Source: Aplidium turbinatum | Taxonomy: Eukaryota; Chordata; Ascidiacea; Aplousobranchia; Polyclinidae | DNA length: 64,000 nt | NCBI GenBank assembly: GCA_918807975.1 | Contig: OU964923.1 | Coordinates: forward strand, 23,851,235-23,915,234 | Reading direction: 5' to 3' | Part shown: in pieces, positions 23,401 to 35,400 of the stretch | Position numbering within the stretch: position 1 is the stretch's first letter | Layout of the letters: each line of letters starts with the position of its first letter | The notes under the pieces: model-generated | Databases searched by the model: none | What the model saw: the letters and a program-made list of their open reading frames with translations, nothing else | What the model was told of the DNA's origin: nothing | Program-made: the position numbers and the translations under genes

Positions 23401-26400
23401 TATTTAGTTTATTAGTAATTTACATTACTAAAAACTATGATGCACGTTATTGAATGCAATGACTCGTAATGGAATCACACTCAAAATGTATTTAATATTA
23501 ATATTATTTTGTATTTTACTTATTTATTTTTTATGTCGCATTATGTTCTTAATATAGATATATAGCTTACATTTGACAAAAATACCTGACCTGGAAGTTG
23601 TTTTGGGAATCCAAACAGAGGAATGACAAATATCCAGCAGAGCGCCATTGTGATCAACGGCAGAACCCACCAAGCACCAACCCAGCGTGGGTCGTAGTTA
23701 CTAATCTGGGAGCCACTTTACAAAGTATAAAATGTAACACTTATTAAAAGATTGAACAGTAATAACAAGTTGAATAAGGAACAGCTTCTAATATCATGAA
23801 CCACGGCAATGCTAAGCACCAAAAACTAAAATTTGGATTTAGATCAGTGGTTTTCAACCGGTGGTCTGCAGACCCCCAAGGTTTCCAAACTAAAGAAAAT
23901 TCATACCGCTATATAAAAATTAACAGATTGTTGAACAATGCTTAATTTGGAAATGCAAACGTTCGTCAGCAGCTTATTAGCACTCACGGGTTTGCCTTGA
24001 CTGTGATTGCAACAAGATATTGAATACAAAGTAAAAAAAGAGATATTCTTTGTTAACAATCACAAAAATTTTGTTGACTTTTGGAAAAATTGTAGAAAAA
24101 CATAAAATCAAAATATGTATTACTGATTTTTCATCCTGTGTGTCAATATATGTAGCTCATAACATAACTTCATCAAGGTCAAAGGTGCGTCGAGAGTTCT
24201 ACAAATTCTTCTAAGCGTTTCGTTTCGAAACTTATGAAACATTGCTAGTGTTAGGAACCACGATATACTAAATTCACAGACAATTTTATTTGGGGTCCGC
24301 GACCGTTTTGAGGGCACCAAAAGGGTTCGCCAAAACAGAAAGGTTGAGAACCACTGATCTAGATAAAGGCTATAAGTAAGTTAAATAGGTTTCGATCCGA
24401 CCTACCAGTTTTAATTTATTTTCTCCATTTAATACAGTAGTTTCAACAACTGTATAAAGCACAGCTAATTTGAAACACTACTAAAGTTATGCAATAGTGT
24501 TTGAAAAAAGTGGTTTACTGCATATAAGCTATAATGCTATATAGTTATATTTTGTGATTAAGTGCTATTCAAGAAAAAGCAATTTACCTATTGCTGTCAA
24601 AATCAACAAAATAGTCTGAGAGAAACACTCCTCCAGAAAGAAAACCAATCATTGGACCCAACAAGAATGCCGAAGTACAAAAAGCTAGATAAGAAATAAG
24701 TGTTAATCCAGCTTTTACCGCATATTGTTCGAGTAAGCTTACACATTTTATTTTTCCTCAATCAATAATAATATTATTAATCTTTTAGCCAACGGTTTGG
24801 ATGGCATATCTGCAGAAGGCATGCCAAACACGTTGTGTAAACACGCAGAATTAGTTTGAAAATGTATACCTTAAGGCTTTTTATAATCGTCGTATTATAA
24901 CAGCAAGATGAGGTGTACTTTCGACCAATTATCTTAAAAATATTTACAAAAGCTTGGAAAGTTTTCCTTTTAAGAACCTCTGCCATTGGCTGTAGACTAC
25001 TACTATAACAGAAGGAAGTTGCGGAAGAGCTGTAGCACCTTTTGTAAAACTTTTAAATTTACTTGCATTTAAATTGCTTTGTTATCTACATGTTGCGGTT
25101 AGCACACGTCCAAAGAAACATATATGCTGCAGTCTTGCGTTAACAAGATCTACTTTGGCTAAAAATTAGGCAAATCTATCCAGAGGCAGAGATTTACTTG
25201 TTTTTAAAATTTTAACAACTCTAACGTAAGAAGCAAGCATCAATATTGTAACCACCACAGGTTGAGTTACTGATTCTATTTGGCGACCAATAGTTGTTAT
25301 GCGGACCGCACATACATTAAACAGAGAATACAATAAAGGGGACCCAACACACAGCAAAACCTAGAAAATTAACAGGGCTTAGCCCCACTGAGACCAGGGA
25401 GCTTGCAGGGCGTGGAATAAGAGGGCTAGTTAAGCACCATCCAAAGTCACGAATTTATAAACTGAGCGCTAGTAATGGACTAGGCCAGCATAGGGGTATA
25501 GCAGAGGAAAGGGATGAAAGATTTACTGAGCAGTAGCACCAGCAGCCATTTAGTTTTCACGAATCCAGTAGGCAATTACATCTACATTGATCTTTCAGTA
25601 TGATACAAATCCGATATCAATTAGTTACTGATCCCTTTCAAAGAATAGAAAAATAAACATTAAGTTAGTTTAAGAGTGTACTTACATACTGTATGACTTC
25701 CACGATAATAAATATTTAAACCCTAAATAAAACTGCTTTCGAATCTTCCGCCTCGCCGTCAAAACATCATCGCGGTGACAACATCCGGGAATGTGCATAA
25801 AGCCTATTTTGGGAAGGGCAACGCAGTCGACCGAAACTTGCCATGTAAACAAGGGCTTCGTAAAGGGTCAGAAAGCAGGCATAAACAATTATGATTAAAT
25901 CGGAACTGAGCATGAGATTATGAAACCAACATACCGGCCTCAAAAACATTACTGGGGTAGAAGTAGCTGTTTTTCCCCAAGAGAAAATAATCGAATGCTC
26001 TTATTACATGAGCTTGTTCAGACAATACAACGTTTCAAATGTACAATGTCGCATAACTATGGAAAATACTTACGATCTCTGAAGTGGGTCCCCTGAGGTC
26101 GTTTTGAACACAAAAGCAAAGCTAGGCAAACGTATTGGAAACAAAACGCAAGCAACAATACCATACACTAAGTTACGTAAATGTTCGTGTCGCGCGCGTA
26201 ATAATAAAACTGTCTCTATCAGTAAGTCCAATCATCTAGGGAAATCGATTCAAACGTCTGCTTCCAAAAGACACACCTTTCGAACATCACGCACATAGGT
26301 TGAAATCGCAGCCTTTAGACGAACCGTGCGTGCAACGTCGTCTTGATCTGGAAACACTTCCGTCACTCTAGCTTTGGGCCACGACCCTCTGGATTGACAG

Positions 26401-29400
26401 TCATTTATTACCAAGACCACGTCGCCAACGGCGAGATTTCGAACTGGCTTCTGCCACTTGCTACGGGTTTGCAATAATGTCATGTATTCTGCAGACCAAC
26501 GCTGCCAAAACTGGTCGGTAAGGTAGTTAACTAGCCGCCATGATTTACGGTAACTGTCAGCAAATGTAAATATATCACATGGCATGCTTGCATCAAGCTT
26601 GCTTTGTAGCAAGCTATTAGGTGACAGAGCCGCCAAATCTTCGGGATCGTCGCTAACTGTTGTCAATGGCCTGTCATTCATAATGTGTTCTGCTTCGGTA
26701 AAAAGTGTTATTAGGTCTTCATCCTTCAAAGTTCGGTCCTTGACCAAGGCATGCAGAATTTTTCTGGCAGATCGGATGCATCTCTCCCAGGCCCCACCTC
26801 TATGCGAAGCCAATGGGGCATTGAAGGACCACTTGATGCCTTTCTGTGATAATCCTTTCTCAATATGGGCAAGGTTCCATCGTTTGATGCCTTCAACAAA
26901 CTCTCGTTTTGCACCGACAAAGTTTGTGCCATTGTCACTCGTGAGTTCTTCAACCATGCCTCTTCGATTTACGAATCTTTGAAATGCTTGAAGGAATGAG
27001 GAGGTATCGAGGGAATAAGCAATTTCAAAATGTACAGCCCGAGAGGCCATACAGGTAAACACACACAAGTAACGTTTGGACATGCTTCTACCAGACTTGG
27101 TCATAAACGGCCCTGCATAGTCCACTCCTGTGCAAGCAAACGCTGGTCTACCAGGGGTAACCCTACATTTTGGAAGTGGTGCCATGATTTGTTGACCCCC
27201 TGTAGCATCTCTTAAACGACACACTCTACACTCACGCAACACACGACGCACAGTAGAATGACCTTTAATCACCCAAAACGCCTTCCTACACACACTAAGC
27301 GTATGAAGCACGCCGCAATGGGCACTACAAACATGATAAAACTCAATCACCAGCCGCGTCACATGGTGTCGGCTGGGCAAGATCATTGGATGTTTTTCCC
27401 TAAAGCGAAGCAAAACTTCAATCAGATTGCTTGTTTGGTCTGGGCCTTGAAGTAGGTTGTCATTTAAAGAAGTGCCCCTGAACTTAGACGCACAATCGAA
27501 GACAATGCGGAATTTTTCACCGGTAGCATGATGAGAGGGGTACCATGTTCGGTTGGTCTGAGGCAATTGATCATGTGGCATCCTTTGTGCATATCCGTTG
27601 TCTAAATATTCTCTGATCTTTTGACTATACATATCGAAGAACTCGTCATCCTTTCCAAACCTACGCCGAAAGTGGTTCAAGCGTTTTTCGGCAACCTTTC
27701 TGTTGCCAGAGAGTGTAGTTTCCTCATCTTTCCATGGTAGTCCTAGCTGATAATGTCCCTCCACCTTTTTGACCGATTCTTTCATTAAAGTCAGCGCTTG
27801 TTTGTCATTGATGGACATGGCAAGTTCATCTGGATCACCAACATCATTGAAGTCATGATCGTAGGTTTGCTGCATGTGACGATGCAGTATGTCACTACCA
27901 GAGTGAATAAAATTAACATGCACCAAGGCCTTGGAACTATTATGTCCCACAGGACCACTCAATGTCCAACCCAAGCCAGTACGAATGGCATTTGGTTCAC
28001 CATTCCGGCCTCTGCGAAACGCATGCATATAGTGTGCTTCCTGCACATCAGCACCAATTAAAAGGTCAACTGACTTTTCAGCCAGCTCTGGGATGTCAAC
28101 GCCTTGCAATACATCTGGAAACATGCTAGCATCATCAGCATTCGGAATACTTCCATCCAGAGCAGGTAATGCCGGAACCGCCAATACAGCATCAATCTCC
28201 ATCCCCTTACATTCTTTTATGCCACGTGTATACAGACCCTGCAACCTGTAACCACGTTGTTGACTGACGCCGTTCATAGTTGAAATGGAGTAATCCACAC
28301 TCTTGCCTGTCATCCCAAGCCGCTTCATCAAGTCGATTGTGCAGAGGGTGGTGTCTGAGCCTTCATCAAGAAAGGCATAAGTATCGACTTGTGACTTTCT
28401 ATCCGGGCTCCAAACTGTAACCGGTACCACCTTCAGACGTACCATATAACTCTTTGCACCACGCAGCCCCGAACTAGCGCAGGTTACTACAGAAGTACAA
28501 TTGGAAGAGGTAGAGGACCCGGCCTCTTTGCTGTCCTGGCCAGGTTTCATGGGTTCTGTGGCTCCATACTTTCTTCCACTCCTGTCATCTTGAGGGCGGT
28601 GAAGCAGAGTGTTATGTCTTCCCTTGCAAAGCTTACAACTCCTGTCCCACTTGCACTCTTGTACACGATGTCCAAACTCTAAACAGTTAAAACAACACTG
28701 GGCAGCTCTAACTGTCCGTTGTCGGTCCACTTCAGCCATGCGACGAAACTGCCTGCATTGCCACAATGGGTGTCCGTTAGAACACACAGGGCACTTCCAA
28801 TCGCATGGTTCTGAAGAATAGTTTGCACCAACGCTACTCTTAGCAGTATGAGGTCCACCCCTTACTGAACCCTGTGATGCATATGACAGAACACCTTTGC
28901 CTGACTTGGTTCTTCTTTCCTGGTTCGATTGAATCTTGTCTCTGTTGAGAGCCTGTGCCAAATATCCACCTTGGATCCGAGCATACTGGTAAATCTGATC
29001 AGCCAGTTGAGCAAATGTAAGCCCTTCAACAGAGACCTCAATCAACCGATCCTGCAACTTGGGTGGAAGACGACTCACAATACTTGTCAGGGTGTGACGT
29101 GTGTTCAACCCACAATCTAGTCTCCCCCCACAAGTCATTTCACAATCCTTCATCTGACGCGACAAATCCAATAGTCCCTGCGTGTTCCCTTCCTTAAATG
29201 AAGGTCCATTTATGATCTTTTCAATAAAGGCTGTGGTAACACTGTCGATCATGCCAAAGTTTCTGTACAGTGTGTTACGGGCATGGTGGTAAGCAAGGCT
29301 TGGTGGTTCCATGACAATGCATTGCTCGATGCTGCGTCGTGCCCTCCCAGTGCAGCAAGAGATCAAAAGGTCCAACATAGCAGCTGGATCGTTTACATCG

Positions 29401-32400
29401 CGAATGACATGTTTCTCAAAATATCGGACAAAGCGATAATAATCTGTTGGCGTACCATCAAATTTACTCTCTTCTGTTACCCGACCACCCTGGGCGCGGC
29501 AGACCGCAGTTGCCATTGAATGCAATGCACCGACAACCTTTTCAATTTGTGAATTTGCCGGATGCAATGAGGTATCCAGACCTGTGGACTCATGCCTTAC
29601 GGGCAGGTGCCTCCCAACACCTTGGTAGCCAGGCACAGACCTCATGTCTGCGCTGTGCTGGCCATAAGAATCTCTTTGGTATCCCATCATCATGGGTTGG
29701 TGTGGTGCTCTCCAGCCATTCCACTCTGCTTGGCACTCCAAGTGAGCATCCTTACGCTTGGCTTCATAATTCACAAACGAATTCCAATGCGAAGCCGTGA
29801 CGCGTTCACCAGGCAACACAGACCGCGAATCCATGTCGGCATGGCTCCTGGTAACAAAGTCCTTTTCGCTAGAAACGTCTAGCCCTTTGTCGCTACGGTG
29901 CAGTTCCCCTTGACAAGATTCGAAAGTACTGTGACTCTCATTTCCAACGAGATTGACAACTGTCTCTGTTTTTGGCGGAACTGCGTCTTTAGACAGGGGG
30001 ACATCGCCAGTCACATGGCGAGATACAGATTCCTCACGAAGTAAACCCTCCCCCTCACCTATTGCCTTCTCTGACTCAACCTTGCCATCGCCCGTCAGAG
30101 AAGATTTAAAACGTCGACGCTCCAGCTCCAAGGCCCGGCGCTCTAAAGCCATCTCCTGGCGTTGGAGCTGCAAAGCGCGGCGCTCCAGTTCTAACTCTCG
30201 TTCCTCCAATTGGAGAGACAACTCAGCATGGCGCTTATCCATAGTGAGTTCAACAAAATTAATGAAAACAAATACTACCAGTAAGTATTAACAAAGTAAA
30301 ATAGCCGCAATATATCCCTACAGTAGATATAGGCTACAGATAAGCCAGACAACACAACAGTAAACAAAAACAAGAAATAACCAGGGGAATTCCCTTCGGA
30401 AATAACCTACGAGTCAGCAGCTTACAACTAGCAAAGCGAGCTACAACTGATCACAACAGTAAATCAAAAATTATGTAAGTTGGAGTAGAATCAATTAATG
30501 CGCATTCAGCCACAATTAACCGAACTAGACTACTGCAACCTCACACAAGAAATTGAATGACTGACATTCAACTCACACAGCAAAAGCAGCCACTACACAC
30601 ATTCATGAATCAATCGTAACGTAGCCTACCAGGGTACGCAAGAAATCAATAATTGATATGATGTAACCACCACAGGTTGAGTTACTGATTCTATTTGGCG
30701 ACCAATAGTTGTTATGCGGACCGCACATACATTAAACAGAGAATACAATAAAGGGGACCCAACACACAGCAAAACCTAGAAAATTAACAGGGCTTAGCCC
30801 CACTGAGACCAGGGAGCTTGCAGGGCGTGGAATAAGAGGGCTAGTTAAGCACCATCCAAAGTCACGAATTTATAAACTGAGCGCTAGTAATGGACTAGGC
30901 CAGCATAGGGGTATAGCAGAGGAAAGGGATGAAAGATTTACTGAGCAGTAGCACCAGCAGCCATTTAGTTTTCACGAATCCAGTAGGCAATTACATCTAC
31001 ATTGATCTTTCAGTATGATACAAATCCGATATCAATTAGTTACTGATCCCTTTCAAAGAATAGAAAAATAAACATTAAGTTAGTTTAAGAGTGTACTTAC
31101 ATACTGTATGACTTCCACGATAATAAATATTTAAACCCTAAATAAAACTGCTTTCGAATCTTCCGCCTCGCCGTCAAAACATCATCGCGGTGACAACATC
31201 CGGGAATGTGCATAAAGCCTATTTTGGGAAGGGCAACGCAGTCGACCGAAACTTGCCATGTAAACAAGGGCTTCGTAAAGGGTCAGAAAGCAGGCATAAA
31301 CAATTATGATTAAATCGGAACTGAGCATGAGATTATGAAACCAACAAATATGTTTCCTGCATGATCGAAAATTGTTGCAATGTGCTATTAAAAGGTAAAG
31401 GGTAAAGGGGGGTCCCATATTTGATTCAAGATTCAATATCAAGGTATAAGAAGATAAGGTTCTCATTGTACTAAGCCTTCGGCACTAAGGAGAGCAGGGT
31501 GGCCACTGGCCAATTCCTTTCTCTCGGCCGCCTTTACTTCAGCAACTACGCCCACCCAATTTATTACACCCTGGGTAGAGGTGAGCGGTGTTTTCGACAA
31601 CCAGCTGAAGCTGAGAGTCGAACCAGGTTTGCATAATTGGAAAGCCAACGCCTTATCCGTTGCGCCATCCCACCGCCATTATTGAGCTAATGTGCTATTA
31701 TTGTTCAAAAAATTAAAAAAGTTTTTCCAAATCGGCTATGCAATTTCACATAAAATGAAATGAATTACTCCGTAAGCATATGCTTACTACAAGAAAGCTT
31801 TCATTGATCGGGGAAGTCAAATATTGTCCAAACTTGTAATGGCAATATGATGCTGAAAAGCTGCTAAAATGGAGCCTTGAAGATTTTGAACTGTTTGTTG
31901 TGACAATACTTTAGTTGAGAATGCAAGACAAAATAATTGTGAAGAGTCATCAATGGATCTAGAAAAAATTGGTCGGCATAGGGTTTTCTTCAAAGCAAAA
32001 TTTGAAGAGAAAATACGGAGAAAAAGATGAAAAAGTTGAGATTTGAAGAAGCAATTAGTTTGTGATAGGGGGTCTGGTAGGCTTAGCCCCAAAAATTTGT
32101 AACAAAATTTGCATTCTTTCACTCGCTGTTTGTGTAGGCTACCAACGTGATTTATTATTAAAAAAACACATTTTGAGTTTGAGCAAATTCATCAAATTAA
32201 AACTACATTTTTTGAAGTTAGCCCTTAAAGTTTGCTTTAAAATTGGAGTTAAATTTGAAATTTTTTTTTAACGACCAACGATAGATTTTAATCATTTATT
32301 TTTTACGATTCACCATAAGCGCTTGTAAATAAAATAAAAAAAAAGCAAACTTTACGAAAAAGATAGTAAAAATACTTTAAACTCCATCATTTGCTCATTC

Positions 32401-35400
32401 AAACAAAGTACAACGATACAATAAAGAGTAGTTTTTTTTGTAAAATTTATTATCGTGATATATTGCAGCCTTTTTCTTTTTCCGGTTGTCGAAATTATTT
32501 TATTAGCCTACTCTTGATCACGCTACACGAGTCTTCATCAATGAAAATGTTTGCATTACCGTACAACAACTTAGTTGACAACGATGTTTTAATTACCCAA
32601 GTACAGTGACGCCGATTGTTGAGAAACGCTATCTTCGACGTAGGAAAGGCCAAGTGTCAGAGCTGGCGTCAGTCCTACTCCCATAAACAGCGTTGCCACA
32701 AAAAAAGTAGCAAAGCTGGAATTGAAATCATCGTCAACGCCACAAGGAGCTTCAAATGTGCTGTTGCAAATCACTGTAAACACTTTGTCATTTCAAAGCA
32801 CAGTTGGTATCAAACTAATTATCTTAGCGTCCAACAAAGCAATTAGCCTACTAGACTTGATGACAGAAATTGAGCAGAAAGTGATGATTTTAAATATGAA
32901 TCAAAATAACATAGATGAGCTTGCTAATAGCCTACTAAAATGAGACGAATAATATAAAAAAGTACTGAATGTGTACAACAAACTTACAAATTTCCAAAAT
33001 TTTAGGTTTGGTTTCTTAACAAACAGATAATATGCATTCTTTGTCAGAAAGTTGATTTAATCGGGCTACAGAGTTACCTTTAAATTTATAGGCTTATCAG
33101 TTTACCTTTCACAAAAATTGTAAACCGGTTAAGTAAAAAGTTTTGAACCATTATAGACCGAGAGCCTACGACAGAAGATTTCACCCCATAAGGTACAAAA
33201 GGTTTGACCCCTTGAAGTTACTGGGGTCAACCATGTCACTCACAAAAAGTATGGAAGATTGACCGCACCGGGTGGATCTGGACGCTAAAGCCCCCTAAAA
33301 AGCCCAAAAAGGGGGTTAATTTCACCCCATAAGGTACATGGACCAAACTTGGTGAATACGAAGTTTTATGTCAGGACATCACAAAAATATCAAATCTAAC
33401 AATATTTTCGAGTGGAAAGGTGATGTAAGACCCCCCCGAAAGTGACCCCCCGGGGGGTTAATTTCACCCCATAAAGTACATGGACCAAAGTTGGTCAAAA
33501 CGAAGTCTTATGTCAGGACATCACAAAAATATCAAATCTAACAATATTTTCGGGTGGAAAGGTGATGTAAGATGCCTTCAAAGTGACTTCCCTTAATGTG
33601 ACCCCCTCGGAAGGTTCATTTCACCCCATAAAGTACATGGACCAAACTTGGTCAAAATGAAGTCTTATGTCAGGACATCACAAAAATATCAAATCTAACA
33701 ATATTTTCGGGTGGAAAGGTGATGTAAGATGACTTCAAAGTGACTTCCCGTAATGTGACCCCCTCGGAAGGTGTATTTCACCCCATAAAGTACATGGACC
33801 AAACTTGGTCAAAACGAAGTCTTATGTCAGGACATCACAAAAATATCAAATCTAACAATAGTTTTGGGAAGAAAGATAATGTAAGACTCCCCCAAAGTGA
33901 CCCCCCACGGGATTAATTGCACACCATAAGGTAGGCTACATGGACTAAAGTAGGTTAAATCGAAGTCTTATTTCACGGCATAACAAAAATATCAAATCTA
34001 ACAATATTTTTGGGTGGAAAGGTGATGTAAGATGTCATCAAAGTAACCCCCAGAGGGTTTATTTCATCATAGAGTACATGGACCAAACGTGGTCAAAACG
34101 AAGTCTTATAGGTCCTAGGACACCACAAAATATCAAATCTAACAATACTCTCAGTTGGGAAGATGATAAAAGACCTACCCAAAAGTGAATCTCCTCCTAT
34201 AGTTTAATTTACTTCATTCCTTACTCGAACCAACCTTGGTGTAACGGAAGTGCTATGCCAGGACAGTACCAATGGATTAAATCTAAAAATATTTTTTTAT
34301 AGGTTTTGGTGAAATACATTCACAAGCTGTCCCATGATGCATGAAATGGAACTATAGCCTAATTTACAAAAAGTTTTTGTATAAATCATACTCAGTCAAT
34401 CGAAAAAAGGCAACAGGACATGACAATACATGGCTTTGTAACACCAAAAACAGAAAGTACATGAGAAGCATATAGGCTACAGTCATGGGCACCGATCGCT
34501 CTCTAAGATTGGTGGGGACATTTACTAGGAAAGAAAGGGCAGACGAGCGAAGCGAGCTGAAAGATTGGGGTCTGTTCAACAAACAAACAAATAGGCCTAC
34601 AGTAGATAGGCTACAAGTCTAATGCGATGTATTTTAATTGTCAGTGTCAGCATTGGACAGCAGAAGTCTAAAAACTGCAACTCGGCAACAAGTCTCCGTC
34701 GAGTTAAAAACGAAGTCTTGGTTGATCCTTGGCTTGTAATGAAGGTTGATCGAATTCAAAACTTTATTGTGCACATAGCAGACCATTGCATGATTTGGCC
34801 GTTTCTGTGTCATGGTAGATCGTAACAAAGTTTTGATACGTCGCAAAGTTGAAAATGAGCGTTCAGCTGAACACGAGCGGGCTGGTGATATGAGCAAAAG
34901 TTCCACTTGCGGAAACATTTGCCGAACAGCGGATGGTATCTTCTTGAATATCATTCGAAAATCTTGTGCAAGGGACTTTGTGTCAAAGAACTGAAGATAA
35001 TCGTCTACCAAATGTCATTGTAGCTTTCCACTAAAGAGTGATTCTTGTAGAATTTTGTAGTGCTCAAGATCGGTCGACTTGAAATAGTCAGTAAGATTTT
35101 GCTGCGAGCTGTCAATGACTGCAAAATACTCTGACCGATCGATCTTGAAGTTTAAGAGGTTGACCATGGCCATGTCCATACTGAAGACGATTTGGAACGT
35201 GACAAGTCTTTTAAAAATTGGGTAGGGTAAGAGTTTTTTCAATTGAAAAAAAGCTGCCTGCCAGCCTTCCAACTGCTAATTTTCCTATATACAATTTTTT
35301 GCCAAACCGGTAAAGACATTTCAGCAGCTCTTAACCTCAATGTAATAATAACTGAAAAAATAGCTTTTTCCTTATACAAAAGTAACACAAGCTACACTTA

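Larger units (their letters stand above)
25247..31346 (-). mobile_element. BEL/Pao LTR retrotransposon in intron 3 of gene B
   Basis: 6.1 kb with two 685-bp LTRs (25247-25931 and 30662-31346) that look identical by eye, beginning TGT and ending ACA on the element strand, and an exact 5-bp target duplication aatat. One long frame lies between them. The element has the same orientation as gene B. Identical LTRs mean a very recent insertion. It is not whole (about one break) and would depend on other copies. Confidence 0.93.

Noticed and set aside
25166-25357. Hydrophobic open frame as a gene
   Set aside because: It runs across the LTR boundary of the BEL element and resembles no family.
31640-31680. 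tRNA gene
   Set aside because: Box A and box B are present, but the body, tail and 12-bp target duplication show a SINE; a related copy lies at 53443.
34634-35011. Domesticated hAT-derived host gene
   Set aside because: It sits between hAT ends with a target duplication, has an in-frame stop upstream and lacks the catalytic half.
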